DNA from: an uncultured Granulosicoccaceae bacterium
Lineage (GTDB): Bacteria > Pseudomonadota > Gammaproteobacteria > Granulosicoccales > Granulosicoccaceae
Assembly: GCA_938041955.1 (NCBI GenBank)
Contig: CALISD010000072.1
Location: 1 to 32,451, forward strand
DNA: 32,451 bases
Direction of reading: 5' to 3'
The translations under genes were made by a program, and so were the position numbers. Each line of letters starts with the position of its first letter. Position 1 is the first letter of the stretch. Below are positions 7,771 through 15,585 of this stretch, one piece after another. The notes beneath the pieces are model-generated. The model was not told where the DNA came from, made no database searches, and saw only the letters and a program-made list of their open reading frames with translations.

Positions 7771-8705
7771 GCTACTCGATAACAGAGCCGTCGTCGCGAC
7801 AGAAAAAAGTCGCTGGTAGTCTGGTGATACTGTATGCGTTTATCACACTGGTGCCGCTCTTCTGGGTTTTTATGACGGGGTTTAAAACACCCCCTGACAG
7901 TATTAGCTATCCGCCGAAGATTCTATTCACGCCTTCACTGGAAGGGTATGTCAATCTCTTTACCACTCGCACGCGTGTGTCACCAGAGACATTGCAGCAA
8001 CTGCCGCCTCCGGCAAACTTCGCTGAAGAAATTGTTCGTAATCGAAATATGGTGATTGCCGGACCGTCAAAGTATGGCGAGCGGTTTTTGAACTCGGTCA
8101 TTATCGGTTTTGGTTCTACATTTCTGTCGATATTCTTAGGCACTCTGGCGGCTTATGGATTTTCGCGATTCAAAGTACCGTTCAAGGATGATTTATTGTT
8201 TTTCATATTATCGACCCGAATGATGCCGCCCATTGCGGTTGCCATACCCATCTTTTTAATGTACCGAAAACTCGGTTTGTCAGATACGCATGTCGGTATG
8301 ATTCTGTTGTATACCGCGGTAAATATTTCATTGGCTGTATGGTTGCTCAAGGGTTTTATGGATGAGATACCGCTTGAGTACGAGGAGGCAGCACTGATTG
8401 ACGGCTACACCCGGTTTCAGGCTTTTTACAAAGTGGTGCTGCCGCAAGCGGCAACCGGCATCGCCTCTACCGCAATCTTCTGCCTTATATTTGCGTGGAA
8501 CGAATATGCCTTTGCTGTGCTTCTAACTTCAGGAACTGCGCAAACGGCCCCGCCGTTTATACCTACCATTATTGGTGTCGGTGGTCTTGACTGGCCGGCC
8601 ATGGCGGCTGGCGCGACAATATTTCTGTTACCGGTTCTGATTTTTACGGTGATGTTGCGCAAGCATCTGTTAAGAGGAATTACCTTTGGGGCGGTACGTA
8701 AATGA
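7767..8705 (+). CDS. Sugar ABC transporter permease (MalG-like)
   Basis: This 312-aa inner-membrane permease partners the preceding one. It has about six transmembrane segments, a periplasmic insertion at about residues 40-90 after the first helix, and an EAA loop EYEEAALIDGYTRFQAFYKV followed by VLPQ near residues 205-230. The GTG start overlaps the upstream TGA, and its own TGA overlaps the ATG of the small membrane-protein gene, so all three are translationally coupled. The extended first periplasmic loop (FTTRTRVSPETLQQLPPPAN) is longer than in MalG-like proteins I know best and may contact the binding protein. Confidence 0.92.
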   Translation: MSYSITEPSSRQKKVAGSLVILYAFITLVPLFWVFMTGFKTPPDSISYPPKILFTPSLEGYVNLFTTRTRVSPETLQQLPPPANFAEEIVRNRNMVIAGPSKYGERFLNSVIIGFGSTFLSIFLGTLAAYGFSRFKVPFKDDLLFFILSTRMMPPIAVAIPIFLMYRKLGLSDTHVGMILLYTAVNISLAVWLLKGFMDEIPLEYEEAALIDGYTRFQAFYKVVLPQAATGIASTAIFCLIFAWNEYAFAVLLTSGTAQTAPPFIPTIIGVGGLDWPAMAAGATIFLLPVLIFTVMLRKHLLRGITFGAVRK

Positions 8706-8890
8706 TGAATTTTTTTAGTGGGTTGTGGCGCTTTCGGCGTGGCGCGTGGGAGATGCTCGCAACGCTCATCATTGCCATCGGGGTGTTTATGTTGATGCAG
8801 CCATTCGCCATGTGGGCATTCACCTACTCCTTCATCACAACCTTGATTGGTACAGTGATGTTCATTGTTGTCAGTCACTTTCCGGATTAA
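8702..8890 (+). CDS. Small two-helix membrane protein embedded in the ABC-transporter operon
   Basis: A 62-aa protein with a basic N-terminus (LWRFRRGAWE) and two hydrophobic helices (about residues 17-36 and 41-58), ending in VVSHFPD. The arginine-rich start predicts both ends in the cytoplasm. Its ATG overlaps the TGA of the second permease, and the next gene starts three bases after its stop, so it is tightly built into the transporter operon. I recall similar short membrane proteins beside alphaproteobacterial sugar or polyol ABC transporters, but no characterised function. It could be an accessory subunit that stabilises the permease or modulates transport; that is inference. Coding status is supported by overlap spacing, protein-like composition and the lack of an alternative gene in the gap. 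Confidence 0.82.
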   Translation: MMNFFSGLWRFRRGAWEMLATLIIAIGVFMLMQPFAMWAFTYSFITTLIGTVMFIVVSHFPD

Positions 8891-8893
8891 GTT

Positions 8894-9985
8894 TTGGCTC
8901 AAATTTTAATCAAAAACCTGCGCAAAGATTTCGGTGATTTTACCGCTGTGCATGCATCTACCTTTACGGTCGAAGACGGTGAGTTTTTCATGTTACTTGG
9001 CCCGTCAGGCTGTGGTAAGACAACAACCTTACGTATGATCGCCGGTCTCGAGTTGCCGTCCAGCGGCGAGATACATATTGGTGGCAAAGAAGTGGCCAAT
9101 TTACCGGCCTCGGAAAGAGACATTGCTTTTGTGTTTCAGATGTTCGCGCTGTACCCGCACTTTAATGTTCGTCGGAACTTAAGTTATCCACTGATTAGTC
9201 AGGGTATGAAGCGATCGGCGGTAAAGGCGCGCGTACTGGAAGTGGCAAAAATTCTTGGTATCGAATCTATTCTCAATAAGCCTGTTGGTGGTTTGTCAGG
9301 TGGTGATCGCCAACGCGTGGCGCTTGGCCGTGCCATTGTTCGAGACCCGCAGGCGTTTTTAATGGATGAACCGCTGGGGGCACTCGATGCAGAATTTCGT
9401 GAACACATGGCTGTTGAATTGCGCGCACTGCACGAGCGCATGAATGCCACCACAGTTTACGTCACGCATGATCAGTTAGAAGCGATGCAGATGGGCGATA
9501 AAATTGTCATTATGAATGAAGGACTGGTTGAACAGTTTGGTACCCCGCAGGAGGTATACAACACGCCAGCCAGTCTGTTTGTAGCAGACTTTATCGGCTC
9601 ACCATCAATGAACCTGCTACCGTTTTCGGGTTCTGTTGAAGCGGGTGCCAGCAAAGTGGATATGGGTGGGGTCGAATTTGATATGCCGGTACAACGCGAG
9701 CACTGTGATGGATCTATGGTACTCGGTATACGGCCGGAGAATATCAGTTTGACTGATGCGAGCAGTTACCGCAGTCGAGTGCTTGCAACCGAATATCTTG
9801 GAACCTCGCAAATTGTCACGCTTGAAACTAACCATGGTGCAGTGAAGGCGCGTGTGGGGTCTTCATTTGATGTGGCTGTGGGCGATCAAACCGGACTCGC
9901 ATTTGATGCGGGTGCTATTACGTTGTTCAATGCGCAGACTGGCAAGGCCCTTCAGTCTGTATTGCATGAAGGTGTTGGTACCTAA
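8894..9985 (+). CDS. Sugar ABC transporter ATP-binding protein 1 (MalK/UgpC-like)
   Basis: This 363-aa ATPase has Walker A GPSGCGKT (residues 36-43), a Q-loop in FVFQMFALYPH, the signature LSGGDRQR (Asp where LSGGQ is usual), Walker B AFLMDEPLGALD, and the switch histidine in VYVTHDQLEAM. Residues ~235-363 form an OB-like (TOBE) regulatory domain typical of MalK relatives. The start is TTG at 8894, three bases after the small-protein stop. Its stop shares one base with the ATG of a second, different ATPase. Two distinct ATPases suggest a heterodimeric motor, as in the rhizobial glycerol importer with GlpS and GlpT. Confidence 0.92.
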   Translation: MAQILIKNLRKDFGDFTAVHASTFTVEDGEFFMLLGPSGCGKTTTLRMIAGLELPSSGEIHIGGKEVANLPASERDIAFVFQMFALYPHFNVRRNLSYPLISQGMKRSAVKARVLEVAKILGIESILNKPVGGLSGGDRQRVALGRAIVRDPQAFLMDEPLGALDAEFREHMAVELRALHERMNATTVYVTHDQLEAMQMGDKIVIMNEGLVEQFGTPQEVYNTPASLFVADFIGSPSMNLLPFSGSVEAGASKVDMGGVEFDMPVQREHCDGSMVLGIRPENISLTDASSYRSRVLATEYLGTSQIVTLETNHGAVKARVGSSFDVAVGDQTGLAFDAGAITLFNAQTGKALQSVLHEGVGT

Positions 9986-11004
9986 TGGCTGACGTTACAC
10001 TCAATGCTGTTTCCAAGTCTTATGGTCCGGGCGGCGAACGCGAGTTCGCGGTAGATTCCGTTTCACTTGATATTACCGACGGCAGTTTTAATGTGCTGCT
10101 TGGCCCGACAGGTGCTGGTAAAACCACCATGTTACGCCTGATAGCGGGTCTTGAAAAACCTGGTACCGGCTCTATCCATATTGGTAATCGAGATGTCACT
10201 GGAGATACCCCGGCGCAACGAAATGTGGCGATGGTGTTTCAACAGTATTCGTTGTATCCACATTTAACGGTGCGTGAAAATCTGGCCTTTCCGCTGAAAT
10301 CGCCACTGCTTAAGACATCACCGGATGATATTAAAAGACGCATAGCAGAGGTAGCTCAAGTACTAAGAATAAGCGACAAGCTCGATAACAAATCAACGGC
10401 ATTGTCTGGTGGGGAAATGCAGCGTGTATCTATTGGTCGGGCGCTGGTGCGGCAGCCGGAAGTTTTTTTAATGGATGAACCATTGAGTTCCCTGGATGCC
10501 AAGTTGCGCTCGGAGCTTCGGCTTGAGTTAAAAAGATTGCAGGCAGATCTGGGGGCTACCGTGCTGTACGTGACGCATGATCAGATCGAGGCCATGACAA
10601 TGGCAACTCAGGTAGGTGTTTTGCACGAAGGTAAGTTGGTGCAACACGGTTCGCCGCGTGAGATCTATGAGAACCCGAAAAGTATTTATGTTGCGTCACG
10701 ATTGGGGTTGCCTCGTATTAATACACTTCCGGCGGACTTTTTTGCCGGTGCGCCGTCGGCGGCTGCGACAATTGGCATGCGCCCTGAAAATATAGCAATC
10801 GATAGTGGTCAACCGGGTGCTAAATCCGGAGTTGTTGAACGAGTAGAACATCTGGGTGATCAAACCCGACTACACATTACGGTGCAAAATCATTCGCTGG
10901 TAACGTTAATCCATCCGACTTTAAAAATAGGTCGAGGTGATTCAGTGTCGTTACTGCCCGAGAACCCTTTGTACTTCGCCGCTGATGGTAGCCGTGTGTT
11001 GTAA
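9985..11004 (+). CDS. Sugar ABC transporter ATP-binding protein 2 (MalK/UgpC-like)
   Basis: This 339-aa ATPase has Walker A GPTGAGKT (residues 40-47), Q-loop MVFQQYSLYPH, signature LSGGEMQR, Walker B VFLMDEPLSSLD and switch histidine in YVTHDQIEAM. The C-terminal regulatory domain is shorter than in ATPase 1. All catalytic residues are intact in both subunits, so a heterodimer would have two competent sites. The ATG overlaps the preceding TAA by one base (TAATG), which implies reinitiation and near-equal synthesis. Confidence 0.92.
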   Translation: MADVTLNAVSKSYGPGGEREFAVDSVSLDITDGSFNVLLGPTGAGKTTMLRLIAGLEKPGTGSIHIGNRDVTGDTPAQRNVAMVFQQYSLYPHLTVRENLAFPLKSPLLKTSPDDIKRRIAEVAQVLRISDKLDNKSTALSGGEMQRVSIGRALVRQPEVFLMDEPLSSLDAKLRSELRLELKRLQADLGATVLYVTHDQIEAMTMATQVGVLHEGKLVQHGSPREIYENPKSIYVASRLGLPRINTLPADFFAGAPSAAATIGMRPENIAIDSGQPGAKSGVVERVEHLGDQTRLHITVQNHSLVTLIHPTLKIGRGDSVSLLPENPLYFAADGSRVL

Positions 11005-11062
11005 ATCACCAGAACACACTGAACACGCAAAGTAGTTAATTACCCTGTACTTGGAGGAAATA

Positions 11063-12682
11063 ATGGCTCAGTTTATAAACCAGAAGGAATCGGTAGTAAC
11101 CGATGCCATTGACGGTTTTTTAAAGGGTGCTTCAAATAATTTAGCGCGACTGGATGGGTTCCCGCACATTAAAGTGGTGGTGCGTTCTGATTGGAATAAA
11201 AATCAGGTGGCACTGGTATCGGGTGGTGGCTCGGGGCACGAGCCGGCGCATGCAGGTTTTGTTGGCCAGGGACTTTTAACGGCCGCCGTGTGTGGTGATG
11301 TTTTTGCCTCGCCGTCAGTCGATGCGGTGCTTGCGGGAATATTAGCGGTGACTGGCAAAGCGGGTTGTCTTTTGATCGTTAAAAACTATACCGGTGATCG
11401 GCTTAACTTTGGTCTGGCGGCGGAGCGCGCGCGGGCGTTTGGCCTCGACGTAAACATGGTAGTGGTAGATGATGACATCGCTTTACCCGATCTGCCGCAA
11501 GCGCGTGGTGTTGCAGGTACATTGTTTGTGCACAAAATATGTGGTGCGCTTGCAGAGCAGGGTAAGGACCTTAACACTGTGACTGAAGCTGCCAAAGTCG
11601 CAATAGCAGGGGCGCGTTCGATTGGTATGTCACTCGATACCTGCACTGTGCCGGGTTCACCAAAGGAAAACCAAATTGAACCAGGTAAGGCTGAGCTTGG
11701 TCTTGGCATTCATGGTGAGTCTGGTGTAGAGCAAGTGCCTTTTGACAGTGCTGCAGGCGCAATAGTCCGGGTGGTCGATAAATTACAGCCTACGATAACT
11801 GCTGGGCCACACATCGCACTGGTTAATAACCTGGGAGGTGCCACGCCGCTTGAAATGTCTATTATCACGAATGAATTATTGCAGTCATCGATTGCCGGGC
11901 AAATAAAATGGCTGGTGGGTCCTGCACCGATGATGACCTCATTGGATATGCGGGGGTTTTCAATATCTCTTTTACCGGTAAGTGCTGATAACGAGGCGTT
12001 GTTACTGGCAGACGTCGGCCCGCTTGCATGGCCTGGTGTGCAGGAAACACACGATGTACCGGTGCTACCACTGCCTGATGGTTTGTCGCCGATAAAAGCC
12101 ATGCCTTCGCAGCACCCGGAGCGCCGCGAGTTTATTGATCAATGCTGCGATATTTTGATCGCAACTGAAAAAGAACTGAACGCGCTTGATGCACGATCGG
12201 GTGATGGTGATACCGGCTCGACATTGGCCACTGCTGCCAGGTCCATGAAAGGTGTGCTCGATGAGTTGCCATTGGCTGACATGACACAACTTTACCGGGC
12301 GATCGGTGCGGAGCTAAGTCAAACAATGGGGGGCTCATCGGGTGTGTTGCTGGCGATATTTTTCGCTGCCGCCGGTGATGCATCGGCCTCTGGTAGTGAT
12401 TCAGTGGGCGCGTTATCAGCCGGGCTTGATCGAATTAAACAGGTAGGCGGAGCAGAGCTGGGTGATCGAACCCTGATTGATGCACTCGACCCGGCCCTTG
12501 AGGCGCTTGCACAAGGGATGACTGGGGCTCGTGATGCGGCGCGTCTAGGTGCCGATGCAACCGCTGATATAGTGCATGCAAAGGCAGGCCGGGCAACATA
12601 TGTTTCAGCTGATAAGCTCAAAGGCTACAACGATCCCGGTGCGGAAGCTGTTGCGAGGCTTTTCGAAGAGTTGTGTGACTGA
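11063..12682 (+). CDS. DAK-family kinase (DhaK-DhaL fusion, ATP-dependent)
   Basis: A 539-aa fused kinase that phosphorylates a small hydroxyketone with ATP. The N-terminal DhaK domain has SGGGSGHEPAH (residues 53-63, substrate contacts) and GIHGESG with His217, the residue that binds the ketone covalently in dihydroxyacetone kinase. The C-terminal DhaL domain has three Mg-binding aspartates in DARSGDGD (Asp376, Asp381, Asp383), with the same spacing as E. coli DhaL, then GGSSG for phosphate binding. Fusion of the two domains marks the ATP-dependent type rather than the PTS-dependent type. The family also includes kinases for erythrulose and, as I recall, other branched or short ketoses, so dihydroxyacetone is only one option. 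GGAGGA at 11053-11058 fixes the ATG at 11063, although the frame opens at 11051. Confidence 0.92.
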   Translation: MAQFINQKESVVTDAIDGFLKGASNNLARLDGFPHIKVVVRSDWNKNQVALVSGGGSGHEPAHAGFVGQGLLTAAVCGDVFASPSVDAVLAGILAVTGKAGCLLIVKNYTGDRLNFGLAAERARAFGLDVNMVVVDDDIALPDLPQARGVAGTLFVHKICGALAEQGKDLNTVTEAAKVAIAGARSIGMSLDTCTVPGSPKENQIEPGKAELGLGIHGESGVEQVPFDSAAGAIVRVVDKLQPTITAGPHIALVNNLGGATPLEMSIITNELLQSSIAGQIKWLVGPAPMMTSLDMRGFSISLLPVSADNEALLLADVGPLAWPGVQETHDVPVLPLPDGLSPIKAMPSQHPERREFIDQCCDILIATEKELNALDARSGDGDTGSTLATAARSMKGVLDELPLADMTQLYRAIGAELSQTMGGSSGVLLAIFFAAAGDASASGSDSVGALSAGLDRIKQVGGAELGDRTLIDALDPALEALAQGMTGARDAARLGADATADIVHAKAGRATYVSADKLKGYNDPGAEAVARLFEELCD

Positions 12683-12729
12683 CTGAGTGCTGTGTAAACC
12701 AATTTGAAAATATTTGGAGGAAGCAATTC

Positions 12730-13788
12730 GTGAAAACTATTAAAGGTCCAGCGTTGTTTCTGGCTCAATTTGCGGGTGATGATGCGCCATTTAATTCGTG
12801 GGATTCAATCACCAAGTGGGCCGCTGAAGTCGGTTACAAAGGCGTGCAAATTCCGTCGTGGGATGCACGTCTGTTTGATCTGGCTAAAGCTGCTGAATCG
12901 AAAGACTATTGCGATGAAATTTGCGGTGTCGCAAAGCAGAATGGCGTTGAGGTAACCGAACTGTCAACCCACTTGCAGGGTCAGTTGGTGGCAGTTCATC
13001 CGGCTTATGACGAAGCCTTTGATGGCTTCGCAGCACCTGAAGTACGTGGTAATCCGGCAGCACGTCAAGCCTGGGCAGTTGATCAGGTGACAAAAGCGCT
13101 GCACGCATCGAAGCACATGGGTATAGAAGGGCACGTCACTTTTTCAGGTGCGCTGGCGTGGCCGTATATTTATCCGTGGCCACAGCGCCCGGCGGGTTTA
13201 GTAGAAACGGCGTTTGATGAATTAGCGAAACGTTGGCAACCGATTTTAGATACTGCAGATGAATGTGGTGTGGATGTTTGCTACGAGATTCATCCGGGTG
13301 AAGATCTACATGACGGCATCACTTTTGAAATGTTTCTGGAGCGTGTGAATAATCATAGCCGCTGCAATATGTTGTATGACCCGTCTCACTATTGTTTGCA
13401 GGCGCTCGATTATCTAGACAACATTGATATCTACCACGAACGAATCAAAATGTTTCACGTCAAAGATGCCGAATTTAACCCGACTGGCAGGCAGGGAGTG
13501 TACTCAGGCTACCAGAGTTGGGTAGATCGAGCGGGTCGATTCCGAAGTCTTGGTGATGGACAAATAGATTTTGCTGCCATCTTTTCGAAACTTTCCAGTT
13601 ATGACTTTGACGGTTGGGCGGTGGTTGAATGGGAGTGCTGTTTAAAGCATCCGGAGGATGGTGCACGTGAGGGTGCAGAGTTTGTGCGCCAACATATTAT
13701 TCGGGTAACTGAAAAAGCCTTTGACGATTTTGCAGATGGTGGTACTGATGACGCTGCTAACAAGCGCATGCTTGGCATAGAGGGATAA
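12730..13788 (+). CDS. Sugar phosphate isomerase/epimerase (xylose isomerase-like TIM barrel)
   Basis: This 352-aa protein belongs to the AP-endonuclease-2/xylose-isomerase-like TIM-barrel family. Candidate metal ligands are Glu186 (CYEIHPGED), Asp217 (YDPSH), His243 (FHVKD) and Glu300 (VVEWE), the spacing expected of ketose-aldose isomerases and epimerases. The N-terminus (WAAEVGYKGVQIPSWDAR) is the usual first strand and helix of the barrel. A GGAGGA element at 12717 precedes the GTG start at 12730. It lies between the DAK kinase and the dehydrogenase, so it probably makes or consumes the ketose that the kinase phosphorylates, but the sugar is unknown. Confidence 0.9.
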   Translation: MKTIKGPALFLAQFAGDDAPFNSWDSITKWAAEVGYKGVQIPSWDARLFDLAKAAESKDYCDEICGVAKQNGVEVTELSTHLQGQLVAVHPAYDEAFDGFAAPEVRGNPAARQAWAVDQVTKALHASKHMGIEGHVTFSGALAWPYIYPWPQRPAGLVETAFDELAKRWQPILDTADECGVDVCYEIHPGEDLHDGITFEMFLERVNNHSRCNMLYDPSHYCLQALDYLDNIDIYHERIKMFHVKDAEFNPTGRQGVYSGYQSWVDRAGRFRSLGDGQIDFAAIFSKLSSYDFDGWAVVEWECCLKHPEDGAREGAEFVRQHIIRVTEKAFDDFADGGTDDAANKRMLGIEG

Positions 13789-13792
13789 TACC

Positions 13793-14962
13793 ATGACGAT
13801 AGAAGGCGGCGATCACGTACGTAAGCCACGGTTGAGGCTTGGTATGGTGGGTGGTGGTAGAGATGCATTTATTGGCGGGGTACATCGAATAGCAGCACGT
13901 ATTGATGATCACTACGAATTAGTGGCCGGTGCTTTTTCGTCGACTGCTGAAAAGTCTAAAGCGTCGGCGGGTGATATTGGCATACACGCTGATCGGGCCT
14001 ATGGCACTTATGCCGAAATGGCTGTGGCCGAAGCGGCCCGTGATGACGGCATTGAAGTGGTGTCTGTGGTCACACCGAATCATTTGCACTTTCCCGTAGC
14101 AAAAGCGTTTCTGGAGCAGGGAATTCACGTGATATGTGATAAGCCAATGACTTCGACTCTCGACGATGCAGAAGCACTGAAAGCTTTATGTGATAAATCA
14201 GGTGCGCTGTTTGTACTCACCCATAACTACACGGGCTACCCTGTTATCCGGCAGGCAAGGGCAATGGTTGCCAACGGGGATCTGGGTGATATTCGATTGG
14301 TGCAGGCGGAATATGTTCAGGACTGGCTGACTGATGATTTAGAAAGTACAGGTCAGAAACAGGCCAGCTGGCGTACTGATCCCGAACTCACTGGTGCTGG
14401 CGGCGCGATTGGTGATATTGGTACGCACGCATATAACCTCGCATGTTTCATTAGCGGGCTCACATTGGATTCACTGTGTGCTGACCTGGACAGCTTTGTG
14501 GCAGGCAGGCGTGTGGATGATAATGCCCATGTGATGTTACGTTTTGCAGGGGGTGCCAAGGGCTTGTTATGGGCCAGCCAGGTCGCACCGGGCAACGAAA
14601 ACGCACTGGCGCTTCGAATTTATGGCACACAGGGTGGGCTGGAGTGGAAGCAGGAAGATCCGAACTATCTGTGGTTCACTCCGCTGGGTGAGCCTAAACG
14701 GCTGATAACGCGCGCGGGGTCGGGCTCGGATGAAACGGCCGCGAGAGTCAGTAGGATCCCACCCGGTCACCCGGAGGGTTACCTTGAGGGGTTTGCCAAT
14801 ATTTATACCGAGGCGGCAATCGCTATAAATGCCCGTAAAGACTCAGAGCCAGTACCGTCAGATGTGCAATTCCCGACAATTGATGACGGCGTTGCAGGCG
14901 TGCGCTTTATAGCAGGTTGCGTTGAATCTTCGGCGGCTGGTGGTACGTGGGTGACGGTATAG
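13793..14962 (+). CDS. Gfo/Idh/MocA family oxidoreductase
   Basis: This 389-aa NAD(P)-dependent sugar dehydrogenase has a Rossmann loop (GMVGGGRDAFIGGVHR, from about residue 20), the VVTPNHLHFPVAKAFLEQG segment, and a CDKPM motif in place of the more usual EKP, keeping the catalytic Lys. GAIGDIGTHAYNLA supplies the conserved Asp and His of the active site. The C-terminal half is the alpha/beta substrate domain. It is the last gene of the operon, four bases after the isomerase stop, and probably oxidises a sugar or polyol carbon, or reduces a keto-intermediate. Related enzymes act on myo-inositol, glucose and many rarer sugars, so the substrate is open. Confidence 0.9.
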   Translation: MTIEGGDHVRKPRLRLGMVGGGRDAFIGGVHRIAARIDDHYELVAGAFSSTAEKSKASAGDIGIHADRAYGTYAEMAVAEAARDDGIEVVSVVTPNHLHFPVAKAFLEQGIHVICDKPMTSTLDDAEALKALCDKSGALFVLTHNYTGYPVIRQARAMVANGDLGDIRLVQAEYVQDWLTDDLESTGQKQASWRTDPELTGAGGAIGDIGTHAYNLACFISGLTLDSLCADLDSFVAGRRVDDNAHVMLRFAGGAKGLLWASQVAPGNENALALRIYGTQGGLEWKQEDPNYLWFTPLGEPKRLITRAGSGSDETAARVSRIPPGHPEGYLEGFANIYTEAAIAINARKDSEPVPSDVQFPTIDDGVAGVRFIAGCVESSAAGGTWVTV

Positions 14963-15028
14963 CAGTGAGGCGCCGGGGGTCGGTAGTGAACCCTTGGCAG
15001 GGATGTTCATGTGCCTGACAAAACAGGA

Positions 15029-15053
15029 GGCTTGCCACTCGCTGACGCATCGG
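15029..15053 (+). repeat. Dispersed intergenic repeat, copy B
   Basis: This is the partner of the segment at 3078-3102, in opposite orientation, with 23 of 25 positions the same. It lies in the 155-bp gap between the convergent sugar operon and the envelope operon. It continues into CGGGTTTCCC, which is also found at 23570-23579. Reading frames across it are not credible genes. Confidence 0.6.
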
Positions 15054-15117
15054 GTTTCCCTGGGGCTTCGACTTCGGATGCAAGGGGGCTCGTTGGGTTT
15101 CCTTACGGCTCCGACCG

Positions 15118-15567
15118 TTAGTGTTTGGTTGCCACGGCTGCTTTTAAGCTTTCCCAGTAACTTGCCGATTCAGTTTTACCCATCATTTTTTCAATATGCT
15201 TTTGGGAAATGTAGGCTAGATCATGCAGTGAAGCTGGTTTAACCTTTTCCAGTATTTTATTGATCTGAAATTCACTGAGTGAGCCTTCGAGGGGTCTGGT
15301 CAGGAAAGATTCGTCCCAACCTACTCGATCATAAAATGCGATTGAGTTTTGAAGTTTTGCAACAGCTATTCCCTGTAGCGCCGGCTTGAGCATCTCAAAA
15401 AAAGTACCCGTGAGTACCTCTTCTTCAATTGAAACATCTTTTGTGACTTCCGGTTTTACGCGACCAATCGCGGTGAACATATCGCGCTTGAGCCTGTGCT
15501 CAAGGTCTATATTCGGTTGACCAGCGATTCTTGTGGCAGTCTGTTTGATTGGATCTTGGTTCGCCAT
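15118..15567 (-). CDS. Uncharacterised 149-aa protein, last gene of the envelope operon
   Basis: I do not recognise this family. The protein has no signal peptide and no membrane segment, so it is probably cytoplasmic. It looks mostly helical, with charged amphipathic stretches (DLEHRLKRDMF, FQINKILEKVKPASLHDLAYISQKHIEKMMGK). The ATG lies 18 bp after the stop of the beta-barrel gene, without a strong ribosome binding site, so it is the fourth gene of the exporter operon. A role as an adaptor, regulator or lipid-handling helper for that system is possible but rests on position only. The coding call is supported by tight spacing, uninterrupted frame and normal amino-acid composition. Confidence 0.75.
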   Translation of the reverse strand: MANQDPIKQTATRIAGQPNIDLEHRLKRDMFTAIGRVKPEVTKDVSIEEEVLTGTFFEMLKPALQGIAVAKLQNSIAFYDRVGWDESFLTRPLEGSLSEFQINKILEKVKPASLHDLAYISQKHIEKMMGKTESASYWESLKAAVATKH

Positions 15568-15585
15568 AGTATTTCAACAATAGGT

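Noticed and set aside
14994..15242. Plus-strand frame of 82 codons between the sugar operon and the envelope operon
   Set aside because: It overlaps the 3' end of the 149-aa gene on the other strand and reads through the repeat copy at 15029-15053. Its ACHSLTHRVS peptide resembles ACHSLTRRLS from the frame at the other copy, so it only reflects the repeat.
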